Shown here: positions 32,944-43,581 of the stretch, piece after piece
Layout of the letters: each line of letters begins with the position of its first letter
Position numbering within the stretch: the stretch's first letter is position 1
NCBI RefSeq assembly: GCF_028502605.1
Contig: NC_079233.1
Span: 4,588,001 to 4,652,000 of the forward strand
DNA: 64,000 nt
Direction of reading: 5' to 3'
Origin: Trichoderma breve
Taxonomy: Eukaryota > Ascomycota > Sordariomycetes > Hypocreales > Hypocreaceae
The notes under the pieces: generated by a model
Told to the model about the DNA's origin: nothing
What the model saw: the letters and a program-made list of their open reading frames with translations, nothing else
Database searches by the model: none
Program-made: the position numbers and the translations under genes

Positions 32944-33260
32944 TCAAGATTTGCTCACAGGTTGAATACGATTAGCCGCGTCGTACAATGCAAAGAATTG
33001 TGTGAAGAGTACATATACAGACGTCATAAGTGATACTTGATGGTCTCTATCCTGTATACCACTTTGGTCGATACATACAGCATCAGCCCACAGACCTCTG
33101 TTTCTTCTTCTGTCCAGGTGAATTTGCTCATTCAAGGCTTTGAGTAGGTTGAACAGATTTCTTGATATCTCGATAGTTTGCCATTTATTTGGACGGGCGT
33201 TTTCTTCTGAAGGGTCGCCCATCTACCCATCGAGCGGTTGCACTTGGAAATGATGAGGGT
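32944..33260 (-). pseudogene. HET-domain gene relic
   Basis: The minus strand reads MGDPSEENARPNKWQTIEISRNLFNLLKAL then RGLWADAVCIDQSGIQDRDHQVSLMTSVY, the central signature of the heterokaryon-incompatibility domain. Just upstream the expected SYVWGD start has decayed to a stop followed by MGDPSEE. No credible N-terminal or C-terminal remainder is found, and the frame ends soon after. It is a fragment of a once larger NLR/HET-type gene. Confidence 0.75.
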
Positions 33261-35994
33261 GAATTGTTGGATGGAATGCCGCTTCAACGTGGCAAAACGA
33301 AAGACAGGCATCAATATTGGGAGAAATCTTATCAGATGCAAATGATTGGCAAACATGACCAATGGCGGCGACAATAGGCAGCAATGCAATATGGCCCTCA
33401 ATGCACAGTATGTACGCTCGCACTGCCAGAGCGAGAAAGGCTGTGCTGAGCATGAACTACAGATCTAGTTGCATGCACTAACTGGGCGACCACATGCGAA
33501 CCCATGTTCTCGGTTTAGTTCAGTATGCGAGATGCGGCTGGGTGTCGTGAGGCTCTGACTTCAACATGCCGGTCTTTAGGGTTACTCAGCTCCTCCTAAT
33601 TGAGACGCGGTAACCTCATGGTTTCTCTTACAACCTCTTCACCGCACCCCACATGTCTGTGCACAAGAATAGAGAATGCTATGGCATCGTAACATAGTAC
33701 GTCGATTGAATTGTAATCTTCTCACGCTGACCTAGCTCTCCTGCTAGAAACCGCAGCTTTATAGTACGGATGTGTTAAATTTGGACTGATCCTTCATATC
33801 GCAAACCTAACCACACAAGAAATGGGTATTGGGTAACGCCGGCGACCCTTTTTAGAACAGATGAGTTCTGTACAACACTACTAAAGGTTGGACGTCATAT
33901 CTTGCCTGGCTTTGAACCGCTGTCGGGGCCGTTGCAACAGGAGCGACGATAGTGACTACTCCTCTTTTGTTTGAATCAGCGTCAATTGGTGTGGACAAGC
34001 TACATGTATCTGTTATAAATACATTGGATTCAGCGGTTAGGGGATGCTTTCAGAGGTTGAATACGGCCAGGCAGAGAAAAGACGAGTATCTTGAGCATGC
34101 GATAAACTTGTGAAGCTGTGAGGCTTGTCTGCTTTCATTCGACAATTTGGCCATCGCGTTGGCCAGAATTAAAATCTTCTTCTAGGGTGGGACGTCGAGC
34201 GTAAAAGCGACGCCCGTACTATTGAGAAACCCTCGCCTCCAGCCAGCCGAATATGGCTTACATACATGTAGTTTTAGTTGTCAAATCACTTGGTACAATA
34301 GCTCTTTTAGGCCTATTGTCTCGAAAATAGATGTCGAAGAGTACCTAGAAAAATGATCCGGAGAGATCGTGCATGAAGGAATGACGTGGACCGTGTAACG
34401 CGCCAGCTGCCGCAAACGTCCTATACTCTTTGTCTCACATCTGGTACTTATGTATGGTAACCCACGCAGTGGGAGCCAATAGACACAATTCACGATGTTA
34501 CTCGAACTTTTTGTATCACCTCATATACGAGTACGCGCTCGCCGCCACTTATCAGAAAGATGACGCTGATGTTGTAATGAGTTGAGTGGCCTAGGATTTC
34601 TCTGCTGGCGCGGGGCATAGCGCGGTCTGCATTACCTACAATGCAGCACGTTCAGCGATAGAGTGATTGCGGGCAATAGTTTGGCACAAGAAAACGGATA
34701 TTTGAACAGTTCCCAGATTGAAACCTCGGTTCTATCGCTGGCCCCTCTCACCACATGCATGCAGTGGCTTCTTGTCTCGAAAGTTCTCCTTCCTAAACAG
34801 GCCATGTGCCCAAACCAGTCGGAGACCAAGCTACAGTTTCTTGCGAGATAAACTTATAGTTTTAAACTTATAATCATAAATAAGTTAAGCTAAAAACGGA
34901 GCTGCCACTTGTTTGCTGGCCCGAACAACTAGCACCAGTTAGGCAAAACAGAAATGACGACAGCAGAAGCGCCCGGCAACGCGAGTCGGTTTGACAACAG
35001 CATCACACATTGGTCAGTAAGTATCGTTTGCCTTGGCCTTTTTAGGAGAGTGAATCGGAGCTTCCTACCCAACTAGAAGAGAGAGCGCGCGTGCCACAGC
35101 AACAATGTCGTGACTGCGTAGCATCTATTCACACATCGGAGGGCGCCGATTTGCCAGGCAATCTCAAGCTCTACGGTGATCGAGAACCCGCAGTCTTGAG
35201 CGCTTGGTTCCGTGACCTTCCTATCCTGGTGTTCATTGCCCGGTATCTATATCTATGTCAATGCACAAAAATTCCTTGCAGAGTGTTCATTTACAAAGAT
35301 TCCTTGCAGTTGATTCACCCAATTGTGAGTTAATTACTTGATGTATACTACAGTTGTCGGTATGTGCTAGTCGAAACAATGTAGGCCATGCACCTCCATT
35401 GGCAACGACAGAGAGGTCTGAGCTGAGACCTCTTACTCGTATACCGCGATCTACTATTCTGACATTTGCCAAGGGAACTAGTTCAAAATGCATAGAGGTA
35501 GGGGGAGAGACTGATCGGACAGCGCACAGCCGTTTCGATCGCCAGCCCCGTCATTACCAGCCCCCTTCCCTCCCACGCCACTTATACACAGCCCCCACGA
35601 TCCGAGTGCCAAGTGCGTTCTGTAACGAGATGCAGATCCCTTTGGGAGCGGGGCAATCGGCACTTTTGTTTCTACGGAGTATAATACGAGCCGGTGGCCG
35701 GCAGTCAACGCAAGGGAAGTCCCAAGTATTATTTTTGTTTTCACATTTGGGTCAGTGGACTATCTCCATTTGGCAGTTGCGGGCCTCGCTATTTCCAGCT
35801 TCCAGATGAAGGCGGATTGCCGTTTCCTCTCGATGTGACACCACTATCAAGACTTGACATAACGTACATCAGTCTGAAATCATAACATGTCCTCGATCGT
35901 TATATAAATAGGATCTAGCAGCTCAAGAGGACAACCAAGTAGCTCACTCACTTCTACCTTCATACGCATCCATCAAAGGCAGTGATACCCTAAG
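33261..35994. other. Gene-empty stretch of about 2.7 kb
   Basis: No coding frame or RNA gene could be supported on either strand. A small direct repeat TTCCTTGCAG occurs near 35271-35310, and TACGGAGTA occurs near 35676. The right end contains the carboxypeptidase promoter. Confidence 0.5.
35901..35910 (+). promoter_or_regulatory. TATA box of the M14 carboxypeptidase
   Basis: TATATAAATA (context GTTATATAAATAGG) lies about 85-95 bp upstream of ATG 35995, a usual spacing for a strongly expressed secreted-enzyme gene. Confidence 0.6.
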
Positions 35995-37311
35995 ATGAAG
36001 ACATTTATTCCCTTCGCGCTTCTTGCGCTCTCCAACGTGTCCTCGGGATGTCTCCTGCCCCACGAGCGAGATGATGCCGCTGGATTGAAGCCTCTTGTCC
36101 GTCGCCAGGGTAGCAACGGAGCTCCAATTGGCTCAGGCGATAGATTCAGTGGCGGTGCAACTGCGCCGCGAGGACTTGGAACTCAATCCTCATCTGCTTC
36201 AATCGGCACGATCCTCAACACCAAGGAGGTTATCAGTGGCATACAGGGCCTCGCGAACACGTACGGAATCGAGACATTCAACACTCCGTACAAGACTCAG
36301 AATGGCGCAACTGTCGTCGGAGCGAGAGTCGGGGGTACTGGAGGCAATTGTACCGACGCCTATCGTGTCTACTTCAACGGCAACATCCACGCTCGAGAGC
36401 GTGGTTCCGCCGATAGCGTCCTATATTTCATCTCCGATCTGTTGTACGCCAACAAGAACAACGTCGGACTCACGTACGGATCCAGGTCGTACACCAACGC
36501 CCAGGTAAAGACGGCTCTGGCCGCGGGAATTGTCTTCGTCCCTCTGAGCAACCCCGATGGAGTGGCCTATGACCAGTCATCAAACAGCTGCTGGCGAAAG
36601 AACCGCAACCCCAACGGTGGAGTTGACCTGAACCGCAACTTCGACTTCCTCTGGGACTTCCGCAACCTGTTCGCCTCCTCGGCGCAGTCAAGCGTTGCCT
36701 CAACCTCTCCTAGCTCCGAGACATACCACGGAACCAGCGCTTTCTCTGAGCCTGAGACCAAGAACATCAAGTGGGTGATGGACACACACTCCAAGATCCG
36801 TTGGTACATCGACCTTCACTCATATGCAGGCGACGTCCTGTGGAGCTGGGGCAGCGATGAGAACCAGTCCTCGTATCCCACCATGAACTTCCTCAATGGG
36901 ACTTATAGCAAAGTCCGCGGTATTCTCACCGACACTCCCTCTCCCGGCAGGGGCTATGGCGAGTATATCCCCCAGGCGGACTCTGATACTCAGATCGCCG
37001 TGGCCAAGCGTGTGGCCTCAGCCTTGACTGCAGGTGGCGGCAGGTCTTACACGGCTTTCCAGTCGGCCGACCTGTATCCCACATCGGGAGCCAGCGACGA
37101 TTATGCCTACTCACGACACTTCGCTGATCCCACCAAGAACCTCATCCACGCATACACTGTCGAGTTCGGTTTCGAGAACAGCGCTGCATCATGCCCCTTC
37201 TACCCCACTGTCTCCACGTTCAACTCCAACCTCCGAGCAACCAGTGCTGGTTTCATGGAGTTTTTGTTGGCAGCTACCGACAATGGGCTTGGAGATGCAA
37301 CAACTTGTTAA
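35995..37311 (+). CDS. Secreted zinc carboxypeptidase, M14 family
   Basis: Single exon, 438 residues. A signal peptide covers about residues 1-18, then a short propeptide ending at a dibasic KPLVRRQ, a likely Kex2-type site. The M14 peptidase domain shows NGNIHARERGS (zinc ligands His132 and Glu135), YIDLHSYAG (third zinc ligand His275), VDLNRNFDFLW for substrate binding, and YTVEFGF with catalytic Glu390. The protein releases C-terminal amino acids from peptides outside the cell. The propeptide is much shorter than that of classical procarboxypeptidases. All catalytic residues are in place. No functional tie to its neighbours is evident. Confidence 0.94.
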   Translation: MKTFIPFALLALSNVSSGCLLPHERDDAAGLKPLVRRQGSNGAPIGSGDRFSGGATAPRGLGTQSSSASIGTILNTKEVISGIQGLANTYGIETFNTPYKTQNGATVVGARVGGTGGNCTDAYRVYFNGNIHARERGSADSVLYFISDLLYANKNNVGLTYGSRSYTNAQVKTALAAGIVFVPLSNPDGVAYDQSSNSCWRKNRNPNGGVDLNRNFDFLWDFRNLFASSAQSSVASTSPSSETYHGTSAFSEPETKNIKWVMDTHSKIRWYIDLHSYAGDVLWSWGSDENQSSYPTMNFLNGTYSKVRGILTDTPSPGRGYGEYIPQADSDTQIAVAKRVASALTAGGGRSYTAFQSADLYPTSGASDDYAYSRHFADPTKNLIHAYTVEFGFENSAASCPFYPTVSTFNSNLRATSAGFMEFLLAATDNGLGDATTC

Positions 37312-37826
37312 ATGAGAGGCAAATATGCGGCGTTAGCTGGGTCGGCGGAGAAAAGGGACAAAGACTAGTCGGGTGATTATGATGGACATGGAACACCTGA
37401 GAATGCAGGGCAACACACTTAAGAGGGCTACTACTATATATTGAATAGAGCTCAAGTTAGTAAAATTTTACATTTACTTTAAAGTGACCGCCTCCAATGC
37501 AAACACCGTAAACGTGATGGATATCGGCCGACTCATACGACAAAGTACATGTACTATATAGTACTGCTTCGATTAAGGTCAAGTCTGCGGCTCTATCCAA
37601 ATTATTCTGATACCGCCTATGTACCCTACAACACTCTTTTGAGAAACTAGATCTTTAATACCCTAAAGTAAACGCAAAATTGAAGCTATTATACCTAGGC
37701 TAGCGTGTCTATGATTATGTATGGCTGAAGGTCTATAGGGTAGAAAGTCGATTAATCACAATATGGGGAAACTACATCTTCTACATGTATCTTCATGTCC
37801 AATATCTCCGAGACATCCTCTGCAAA
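37312..37826. other. Convergent intergenic, no gene seen
   Basis: AT-rich 3' flanks of the carboxypeptidase and the reductase; nothing recognised. Confidence 0.5.
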
Positions 37827-39256
37827 TTACCAGCCCTCTGCTCTAATCGAAATTTCCACGCCTGATCCTGGGCGCTGCAAATTTTCGGCATATTTATCCC
37901 CAAGCATCGCGGGCGTCATAACACCGCCGCCTAGCCGGTGCGCCTCTGTCCCGCCCTGAAGAAGGGTCACAGCAGCCTCTACCATTGCGATGCCAGTAAA
38001 CTTATACTGATCACCTTGAAACTTGAAGTCCACCATAGCTCTCTTCGTCGTCGACTCGTCTCCAGTATCAGCCACCGCCAGTGTTCGATGGCTGAACCTG
38101 TGGTCCTTGAGCCGTTTGGGGTCTGGACTGTAACCCTCTGGGTAGATAAATCGAGTGAGGATAAATCTTGTAAAAGAGAAGCTCAGTAAAAACCCGACAC
38201 TGATAAGAGGCAGAACACGGATGAAATCGCGCACAGTGCTGGGTATTCGAGGTCGCGCAGAAAAGTGAAAATTAGGCCCATATCCGCCGGTGGTGGTGTT
38301 AGAATCGTCTGGTGCATATAAATCCCAGCTTCGTCCCACAATAGCCGTGTCGTTCCCTTGTCCCTCTTTTGCTACTACACGGCCGAGGCTATCCAAAGTC
38401 TGTGTTCCAAAGAAACCAGAGCCTGGGAAAAGGCTAGTCTTTGCCTTCTCGCTTGTAGGTTTACGAGGAGAGATTGCAAACGGCGCGGTCGCCTCTGCGT
38501 AGCGGCCCGGTTCATATAACGTGTAAACAGAGGCCATTGAGTTGATAGTGCCGCTGCTGATGGTGCCTCTCATCTCTTGTAATGAAACAATGACTTCGCG
38601 TGTCGGCGTGTTGAAGGATTTGCGAATGTGGGATACGGCGAGATATGTTGTTAGATCAGGCGGCACAGCGTCCAAGCCACAAGTGACAATCATCTGGCGT
38701 TGTAAGTGATACTGACTACTGAAAAAATATCTAAGCGAACATAAGACATACTTTTGCACCCGAAACTTGAGCTGATTTGTGGTGTCCTCTAATCATATCC
38801 TGTACCCAGGGCATATCCGCGCTGCTGAGTTGATGTTAAGATACATCGATCATTGGCAATTTTGAATCTCGTACCAGTCGACATAGTCAGTGCCATTTTC
38901 AGCACATGCTTTGAACACTACAGGTCCACAAGTTGTTGGATATGGACCAATAACGTTGATGATGACTCGTGTTGACTTCACAAGATTCTGGATCTCTGCT
39001 TCAGAGTTCACATCCAGGACGATAATGGATCCTAAATGCAATTAGCTATGATCAAATAGCTATAATGTTTAAGAACACACTCACCTCCTGTAGCTTCTAC
39101 TTTGAATTCCCTGGCCAGTGCTTCGAGCTTTGCTTTATTCCGGGCCGCAATCGCCCATCGCAAGGATGCTGGAAATGTGGCGGCCATGTATTCTACTATA
39201 AGGCCTCCCGTGAAGCCTGTTGCTCCAAGGAGCACGATGTCGTACTTCCGCTGCAT
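37827..39256 (-). CDS. Saccharopine-dehydrogenase-like oxidoreductase
   Basis: Four exons (39256-39085, 39031-38875, 38824-38752, 38693-37827) give about 422 residues with phases 1, 2 and 0. The N-terminus YDIVLLGATGFTGGLIVEYM is the Rossmann motif of the Sacchrp_dh_NADP family; AARNKAKLEAL, VINVIGPYPTTCGPVVFKAC, GTDYVDCSAD and CGLDAVPPDL follow in the usual order. A hydrophobic segment VLPLISVGFLLSFSFTRFIL near residue 300 suggests membrane association. Family members include human SCCPDH on lipid droplets and bacterial trans-acting enoyl reductases. It is not the lysine-biosynthesis enzyme, judging by the GATGFTG start. Substrate unknown. Confidence 0.9.
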
Positions 39257-40276
39257 GGCCTAGATTAAGTTCAAGAGACGTTTCTCTGCAAATTAGATAG
39301 AGAGATAGTATATAATAAGAGGGAAAGAATATCATTACATTGTAGCTCTATATATATTTACTTTTCTTATCTGCCCCTATAATTAATTCTCCGCCTATCA
39401 ATGGCCTCATAAACCTACCACTACCTCTGATATTCAGATATTAGGTTTCATTTTCTTCTATATCTGTACCTAAGTAGCCCCAGAACCATGCGCCTGAAGT
39501 TGTGTACTGGCGGATCTGCAATCCTCATAGTCCGCACTCGGCCTAATATCTATCCGCAGATTATATAGAAGAAATTATGCAGTTTAATAAGCATCTTATT
39601 GGATATGTACTTTGAAGCTATTCATTTCTGTTCATGCTGGAAAAGGAACTTGTCAATTCTTGAGATGGCCCCAAAGTGTTATTATGTGTACAATGTTTTT
39701 GCTCTGTGTCGGTTTAGTCGCCTTCACAATGTCGCTGTTATCAACGCAAGCCCCAGGGAACATATAAACTCGGCGAGGAGCTTCACATAAGTTTATAATG
39801 AAATTTGAATAACTTTCACAGACTTGTCTACAGAACATCAAAACATTTGCGGAATTTGAATTGTTTGCGGAGCGGAGAGAGGGTGGACAAACTTTACGCC
39901 GTCCGCTGGACTCGAGTCAGAAATTCTTCCACCCGGCATTTGCCACAAAACTCGTCTTTTCTTGAGCGCTAAGATGATAGTTTGTAGATGTTGCCAGTCA
40001 GGGGATAGTTTTGTCAGCCAACTGCATACTTCAATTCCACCACAACAGCTCCCGTTAACTATCTTATAAATCAAGTTCCCTAACAAATCTTGCTTCTAAC
40101 ATTTAATAATATCAATTAACTCTATACTGCATACTATTTAACGCTTATGCGTTACACCAGGGCGTTTGATTTGATCAGTCGCCTGTCCAGTTAGACAACT
40201 CTGCGTATCTCATCCTTCATATTTGTTTTACACCACGGACAAACTCTCTTGGAGCCGTACTTGATATAAGAGAATC
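39257..40276. other. Divergent intergenic, no gene seen
   Basis: About 1 kb of AT-rich DNA between the reductase (minus) and the SDR (plus). Open frames near 39599-40086 lack domains. Confidence 0.5.
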
Positions 40277-41221
40277 ATGGGCGGTTTCAATCCAGAAAGA
40301 GACATTCCATCGCTGAGCGGAAAAGTCTGCCTCGTCACTGGAGCAAACTCTGGGTTGGGTGAGGCAGCCGTAACAGCGTTCGCCCAGCACGGCCCCAAGA
40401 AGATCTATCTTGCAGCTCGCTCTCAGATTAAAGCTGAAGAAGCTATTGAACGTATCAAAGCAAGCTCTGCCGCAGCTCGATCTGTCAACATTGAATTTCT
40501 GGAATTAGACCTCGCCTCTCTGGAATCGGTCAAGACAGCGGCAGCTCGAATCAATGCTGAGGCGGATCGCCTTGATATCCTCCACTTAAATGCCGGCGTA
40601 GCGTCAGTACCGGCCTCGCTCACAAAAGAAGGATACGAAGTGCATTTCGGAACCAACTACCTGGGTCATGCGTTGCTGACGCAGCAGCTGCTGCCCAAAC
40701 TGCTGGAGACAGCGGCACTACCCAATGCCGACGTTAGAATTATCTCTGTATCATCCTCATATCACCGTCTGGAAGGAACTAGCGACGGAATCTCTTTTGA
40801 TAAACTAAAGACAACCATGGAGGGTACTGGTGGCGTTGTCTTGTATGCGCAAGCCACGCTGGCCAAGGTACTTTTCGCTCGAGAACTTGCCAGGCGGTAC
40901 CCAAGCATAACTACGTTGTCAATGCACCCGGGCATAGTTAGAACGGAAATCTGGAAAGGGAAGAAGGATGCAAGCTTGCTGATGCGGACTTTCCTCCGTC
41001 CTCTGGTGAGCTTGATTGGAGTTGCCCCTGAGGAAGGCGTAAAGACACAGCTTTGGTGCACGGTTAGCAAGGACGTGAAGAACGGCGCATATTATGAGCC
41101 GATAGGGAAGGCAAATATGCGTGGAAAGTTTACGGAGGATGACGAATTAGCGGGCGAGTTGTGGAGTTGGACGGATAAGGAGTTGCTCGCTCATGACGCA
41201 CCTGGATGGGTTGAGGCATAG
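40277..41221 (+). CDS. Short-chain dehydrogenase-like protein lacking the catalytic Lys
   Basis: Single exon, 314 residues. The cofactor motif LVTGANSGLGEAA and dinucleotide-pocket text AARSQIKAEEAI are normal. NNAG is altered to LNAGVAS. The usual YxxSK is replaced by YAQATLAK, so the position of the catalytic lysine holds threonine and the neighbouring serine is alanine. The rest (MHPGIVRTEIW, GAYYEPIGKANMRGKF) looks like a fungal RDH/WWOX-type SDR. The change is read directly from TAT GCG CAA GCC ACG CTG. It may bind NAD(P) without the standard chemistry, or use another residue. A short GCATAAGCATAAGCAT repeat follows the stop. Confidence 0.88.
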   Translation: MGGFNPERDIPSLSGKVCLVTGANSGLGEAAVTAFAQHGPKKIYLAARSQIKAEEAIERIKASSAAARSVNIEFLELDLASLESVKTAAARINAEADRLDILHLNAGVASVPASLTKEGYEVHFGTNYLGHALLTQQLLPKLLETAALPNADVRIISVSSSYHRLEGTSDGISFDKLKTTMEGTGGVVLYAQATLAKVLFARELARRYPSITTLSMHPGIVRTEIWKGKKDASLLMRTFLRPLVSLIGVAPEEGVKTQLWCTVSKDVKNGAYYEPIGKANMRGKFTEDDELAGELWSWTDKELLAHDAPGWVEA

Positions 41222-41412
41222 GCATAAGCATAAGCATGAGGGTATTTAATAGCTTGGTTGCGAGAAGTATTTAGGAGTAGTTTAAAATTGCTAGAATATT
41301 ATTTGATTATACATCTAGAATATATTCGTTATGTTTTGGTCGCTATTCTACAAGCGCCTCTTCTATGCTAGTTACGGGTACAATTTCAGGAAGTTCGTTC
41401 TGTTTTCCAAGC

Positions 41413-41451
41413 ACATATAACCATAGGTAGTGGAGACTTCGGGGTCCTGTC
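41413..41451 (+). pseudogene. Truncated 5S rRNA fragment
   Basis: ACATATAACCATAGGTAGTGG followed by a GACTTCGGGGTCCTGTC-like segment matches the first 38-40 nt of the 5S genes, preceded by the same CCAAGC leader seen at copies 2 and 3. The match then stops; the remaining 80 nt, including the promoter boxes, are absent. It most resembles copy 3. Confidence 0.75.
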
Positions 41452-41519
41452 AGTATTCAAATTGATCATATATACTGGTAAAATCTTCGCATATCCTGTG
41501 ATGAGCCTATAAATTGCCA

Positions 41520-42386
41520 TTAAGCTGTGATTGCCTTGAGCTCATTGGCGATCCAATCCCATGTCCCCAAGCCAATTGAGTTGTAAGACTGAGTCAAAGG
41601 AGGAGCCCAGTGTAAATTATATGAATCATATTGGCTAGTGATGTCCCCAATCGTAATTTTGAACGCGTCGAGGGAGGAGCCCTTTTGTTGATTCTCCTCG
41701 TTTGTGAGAATTGTCTGCGGACCTGGGCTCTCATAATTGATCAAAATTGGAATATGTGGGATTAGAGCCCGAACTTGATCAATTGGTCCAATGTCAACGT
41801 GCCAGTTGAGTGGACTAGGGTCCAACACATACTGTGAACTCCTCTTGACAATTACCGAATTGAATGCAGAATCGCACTCTGCACAGTTAAATGATACAAG
41901 ACTTCCATTGCTTGTGGTAGGCCAGGGATTCATCATGATGTGCTTAAAACCCTGCGTCCGGCAGTAGTTTATGAAATTTTGAGTGCCAGTTTTGCCGTAC
42001 ATGTCGTAGAAGCCTTGCATATTTTCGATGCGCACATAGTCGGTGTACGGCTTGACAGCGGCAGCCATGTCGAGGTAAACCTGGCTGTCCATATCACCCG
42101 CACTAGGTGCCCTCCCGATTCCAGGAATTATGGTGATGTTTCTGGCTTGCACACTGCGAATCATACTCTCGTAGGCTGACGGATTGGCAACATTGAGAAA
42201 GAAGGGAACGAGAGCCGTCACATCAGCCTCATCAAAGGCATCTAAGTATTGCTGATCTGAAATCGAGGGAATGCCCAAGCCGCCATTCAAGGCATAGACC
42301 ATATGGACGGACCTTTGATAAACAGAACCCGCAGCAGCGATGGAAACAAAGCCCGTCGTCACACAGAGAGCTTTGAGCGCCATCAT
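41520..42386 (-). CDS. Secreted protein of unknown family
   Basis: Single exon, 288 residues from ATG 42386 (a second ATG follows directly). The frame continues upstream only through TTG. A signal peptide covers about residues 1-19 (ALCVTTGFVSIAAAGS). The mature part alternates strand-like and helix-like stretches: ITIIPGIGRAPSAGD, YTDYVRIENMQGFYDMYG, FKHIMMNPWP, IPILINYESPGPQ. This pattern suggests a TIM-barrel, glycoside-hydrolase-like fold, but I do not recognise a family and see no assigned catalytic pair. The promoter contains a degenerate copy of the cluster motif about 360 bp upstream and a perfect copy about 525 bp upstream, linking it to the sulfatase/mannosidase cluster. Confidence 0.85.
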   Translation of the reverse strand: MMALKALCVTTGFVSIAAAGSVYQRSVHMVYALNGGLGIPSISDQQYLDAFDEADVTALVPFFLNVANPSAYESMIRSVQARNITIIPGIGRAPSAGDMDSQVYLDMAAAVKPYTDYVRIENMQGFYDMYGKTGTQNFINYCRTQGFKHIMMNPWPTTSNGSLVSFNCAECDSAFNSVIVKRSSQYVLDPSPLNWHVDIGPIDQVRALIPHIPILINYESPGPQTILTNEENQQKGSSLDAFKITIGDITSQYDSYNLHWAPPLTQSYNSIGLGTWDWIANELKAITA

Positions 42387-42742
42387 CTTGGCAACAGGTA
42401 TTTCAGCTGACGGTAGGGAAGAGATTTGTATTGCTGGGTGTGAGGTGTGCGGATGAAGATGAGGAATATTTATTTCTTTTGTAATAAAAAAAGTCTCTAG
42501 CGCGATCAATGCCGTTTCGCCAATTCCAAAGACTATACGATAGCCATGGGAATAGAAAGGATTTGATTAGGAGCGGAACAAACTTGAGCGCACAATTATG
42601 TAGTCCACTGGGCATATCACTAGCAGTAATACTAAAATTTGCAAGCTGCATGCCTAATTAGGCCACACCGACGAAATCGCTTGGGTTTTGTTTCTTACAT
42701 GAAACAGAAGATGAATCACGCAATCGCTTCTACGAATCGGCA

Positions 42743-42757
42743 CGGGGAAATCGCGGA
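42743..42757 (+). promoter_or_regulatory. Degenerate cluster motif, site F
   Basis: CGGGGAAATCGCGGA: both halves are recognisable with the 3-bp spacer changed to AAT and one mismatch in the second half. It lies about 360 bp upstream of the start at 42386. Confidence 0.45.
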
Positions 42758-42909
42758 CACTGTTGTTGACATCGCCATTTTTGGCCGTGGTTTATAAAAG
42801 AATTCATCAGGATTTATCCTTGGTCATTACGTTAGTAACTGTAGAGTTGTCAGGAAGTTGAACGATGTATTAGTGCCTGTAATCTGGAGATTGCCCCGCA
42901 GCAGGGAAC

Positions 42910-42924
42910 CGGGGAGGTCGGGGA
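42910..42924 (+). promoter_or_regulatory. Cluster motif CGGGGAGNYCGGGGA, site A
   Basis: CGGGGAGGTCGGGGA, followed by AGCTGG. It lies between the divergent unknown secreted gene (start 42386) and the SGNH esterase (start 43582). Confidence 0.75.
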
Positions 42925-43302
42925 AGCTGGTTTACAGGGCTTCATTTACGATCTATCGCCCGAAAGAATACGAAAGAGGTCAAAATTGGTTGTCGCTCAA
43001 TGTTGGTTGTCCTAAACAAGAAATAGATGGATTGCATGATTATCTAGGATTCTTCCAAATGTTTTTGAACCCATGATATGAATCAACGATACTGAACAAA
43101 GGTTCACTGAAGGAATTTCCCCCAAAAGTTAGAACATTATCATCAAAGAGTGCAATGCTCTGCCACCATTGTTTCAAACTATACAAGGGCTGTCTAATAT
43201 GCCTTTGTTTGGAAGTGATTACACCAAATACTGTCATAATCTTCAGTCGCGACAATTATCTGTCAATGATTTACTTTGTGGGAGACGGATTAAGGAAGAA
43301 AT

Positions 43303-43317
43303 CGGGGAGACCGGGGA
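43303..43317 (+). promoter_or_regulatory. Cluster motif CGGGGAGNYCGGGGA, site B
   Basis: CGGGGAGACCGGGGA, 265 bp upstream of the SGNH esterase ATG at 43582. Two CGG triplets in direct repeat, 6 bp apart, as for some Zn2Cys6 dimers. Confidence 0.78.
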
Positions 43318-43581
43318 CGTTATCGTTTCCATTTTCATATACAATGGTTTACACCATTTCCAGGATATGTGAGGCCATATCAACCAGGATTTCTCATCCC
43401 GTTTTGAGCCAATAAATGTGTCAAATATGCCAACCTACTCAGGCGTAAAATAATGATAAGGTTGATAATACTCAACCTTGTCTCATATATTCACATCAGA
43501 GAGTGGTTACAAGGAATGTTGCTATCAGCTCTTGTCATTTATTCCTAACCATTCTGAGAAAGCACGCTTGACCACTCTACA

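Larger units (their letters stand above)
42387..43581. promoter_or_regulatory. Divergent control region with three motif sites
   Basis: About 1.2 kb between the unknown secreted gene (minus) and the SGNH esterase (plus). It contains two perfect and one degenerate CGGGGAGNYCGGGGA sites, listed separately. No coding frame is supported. Confidence 0.6.
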
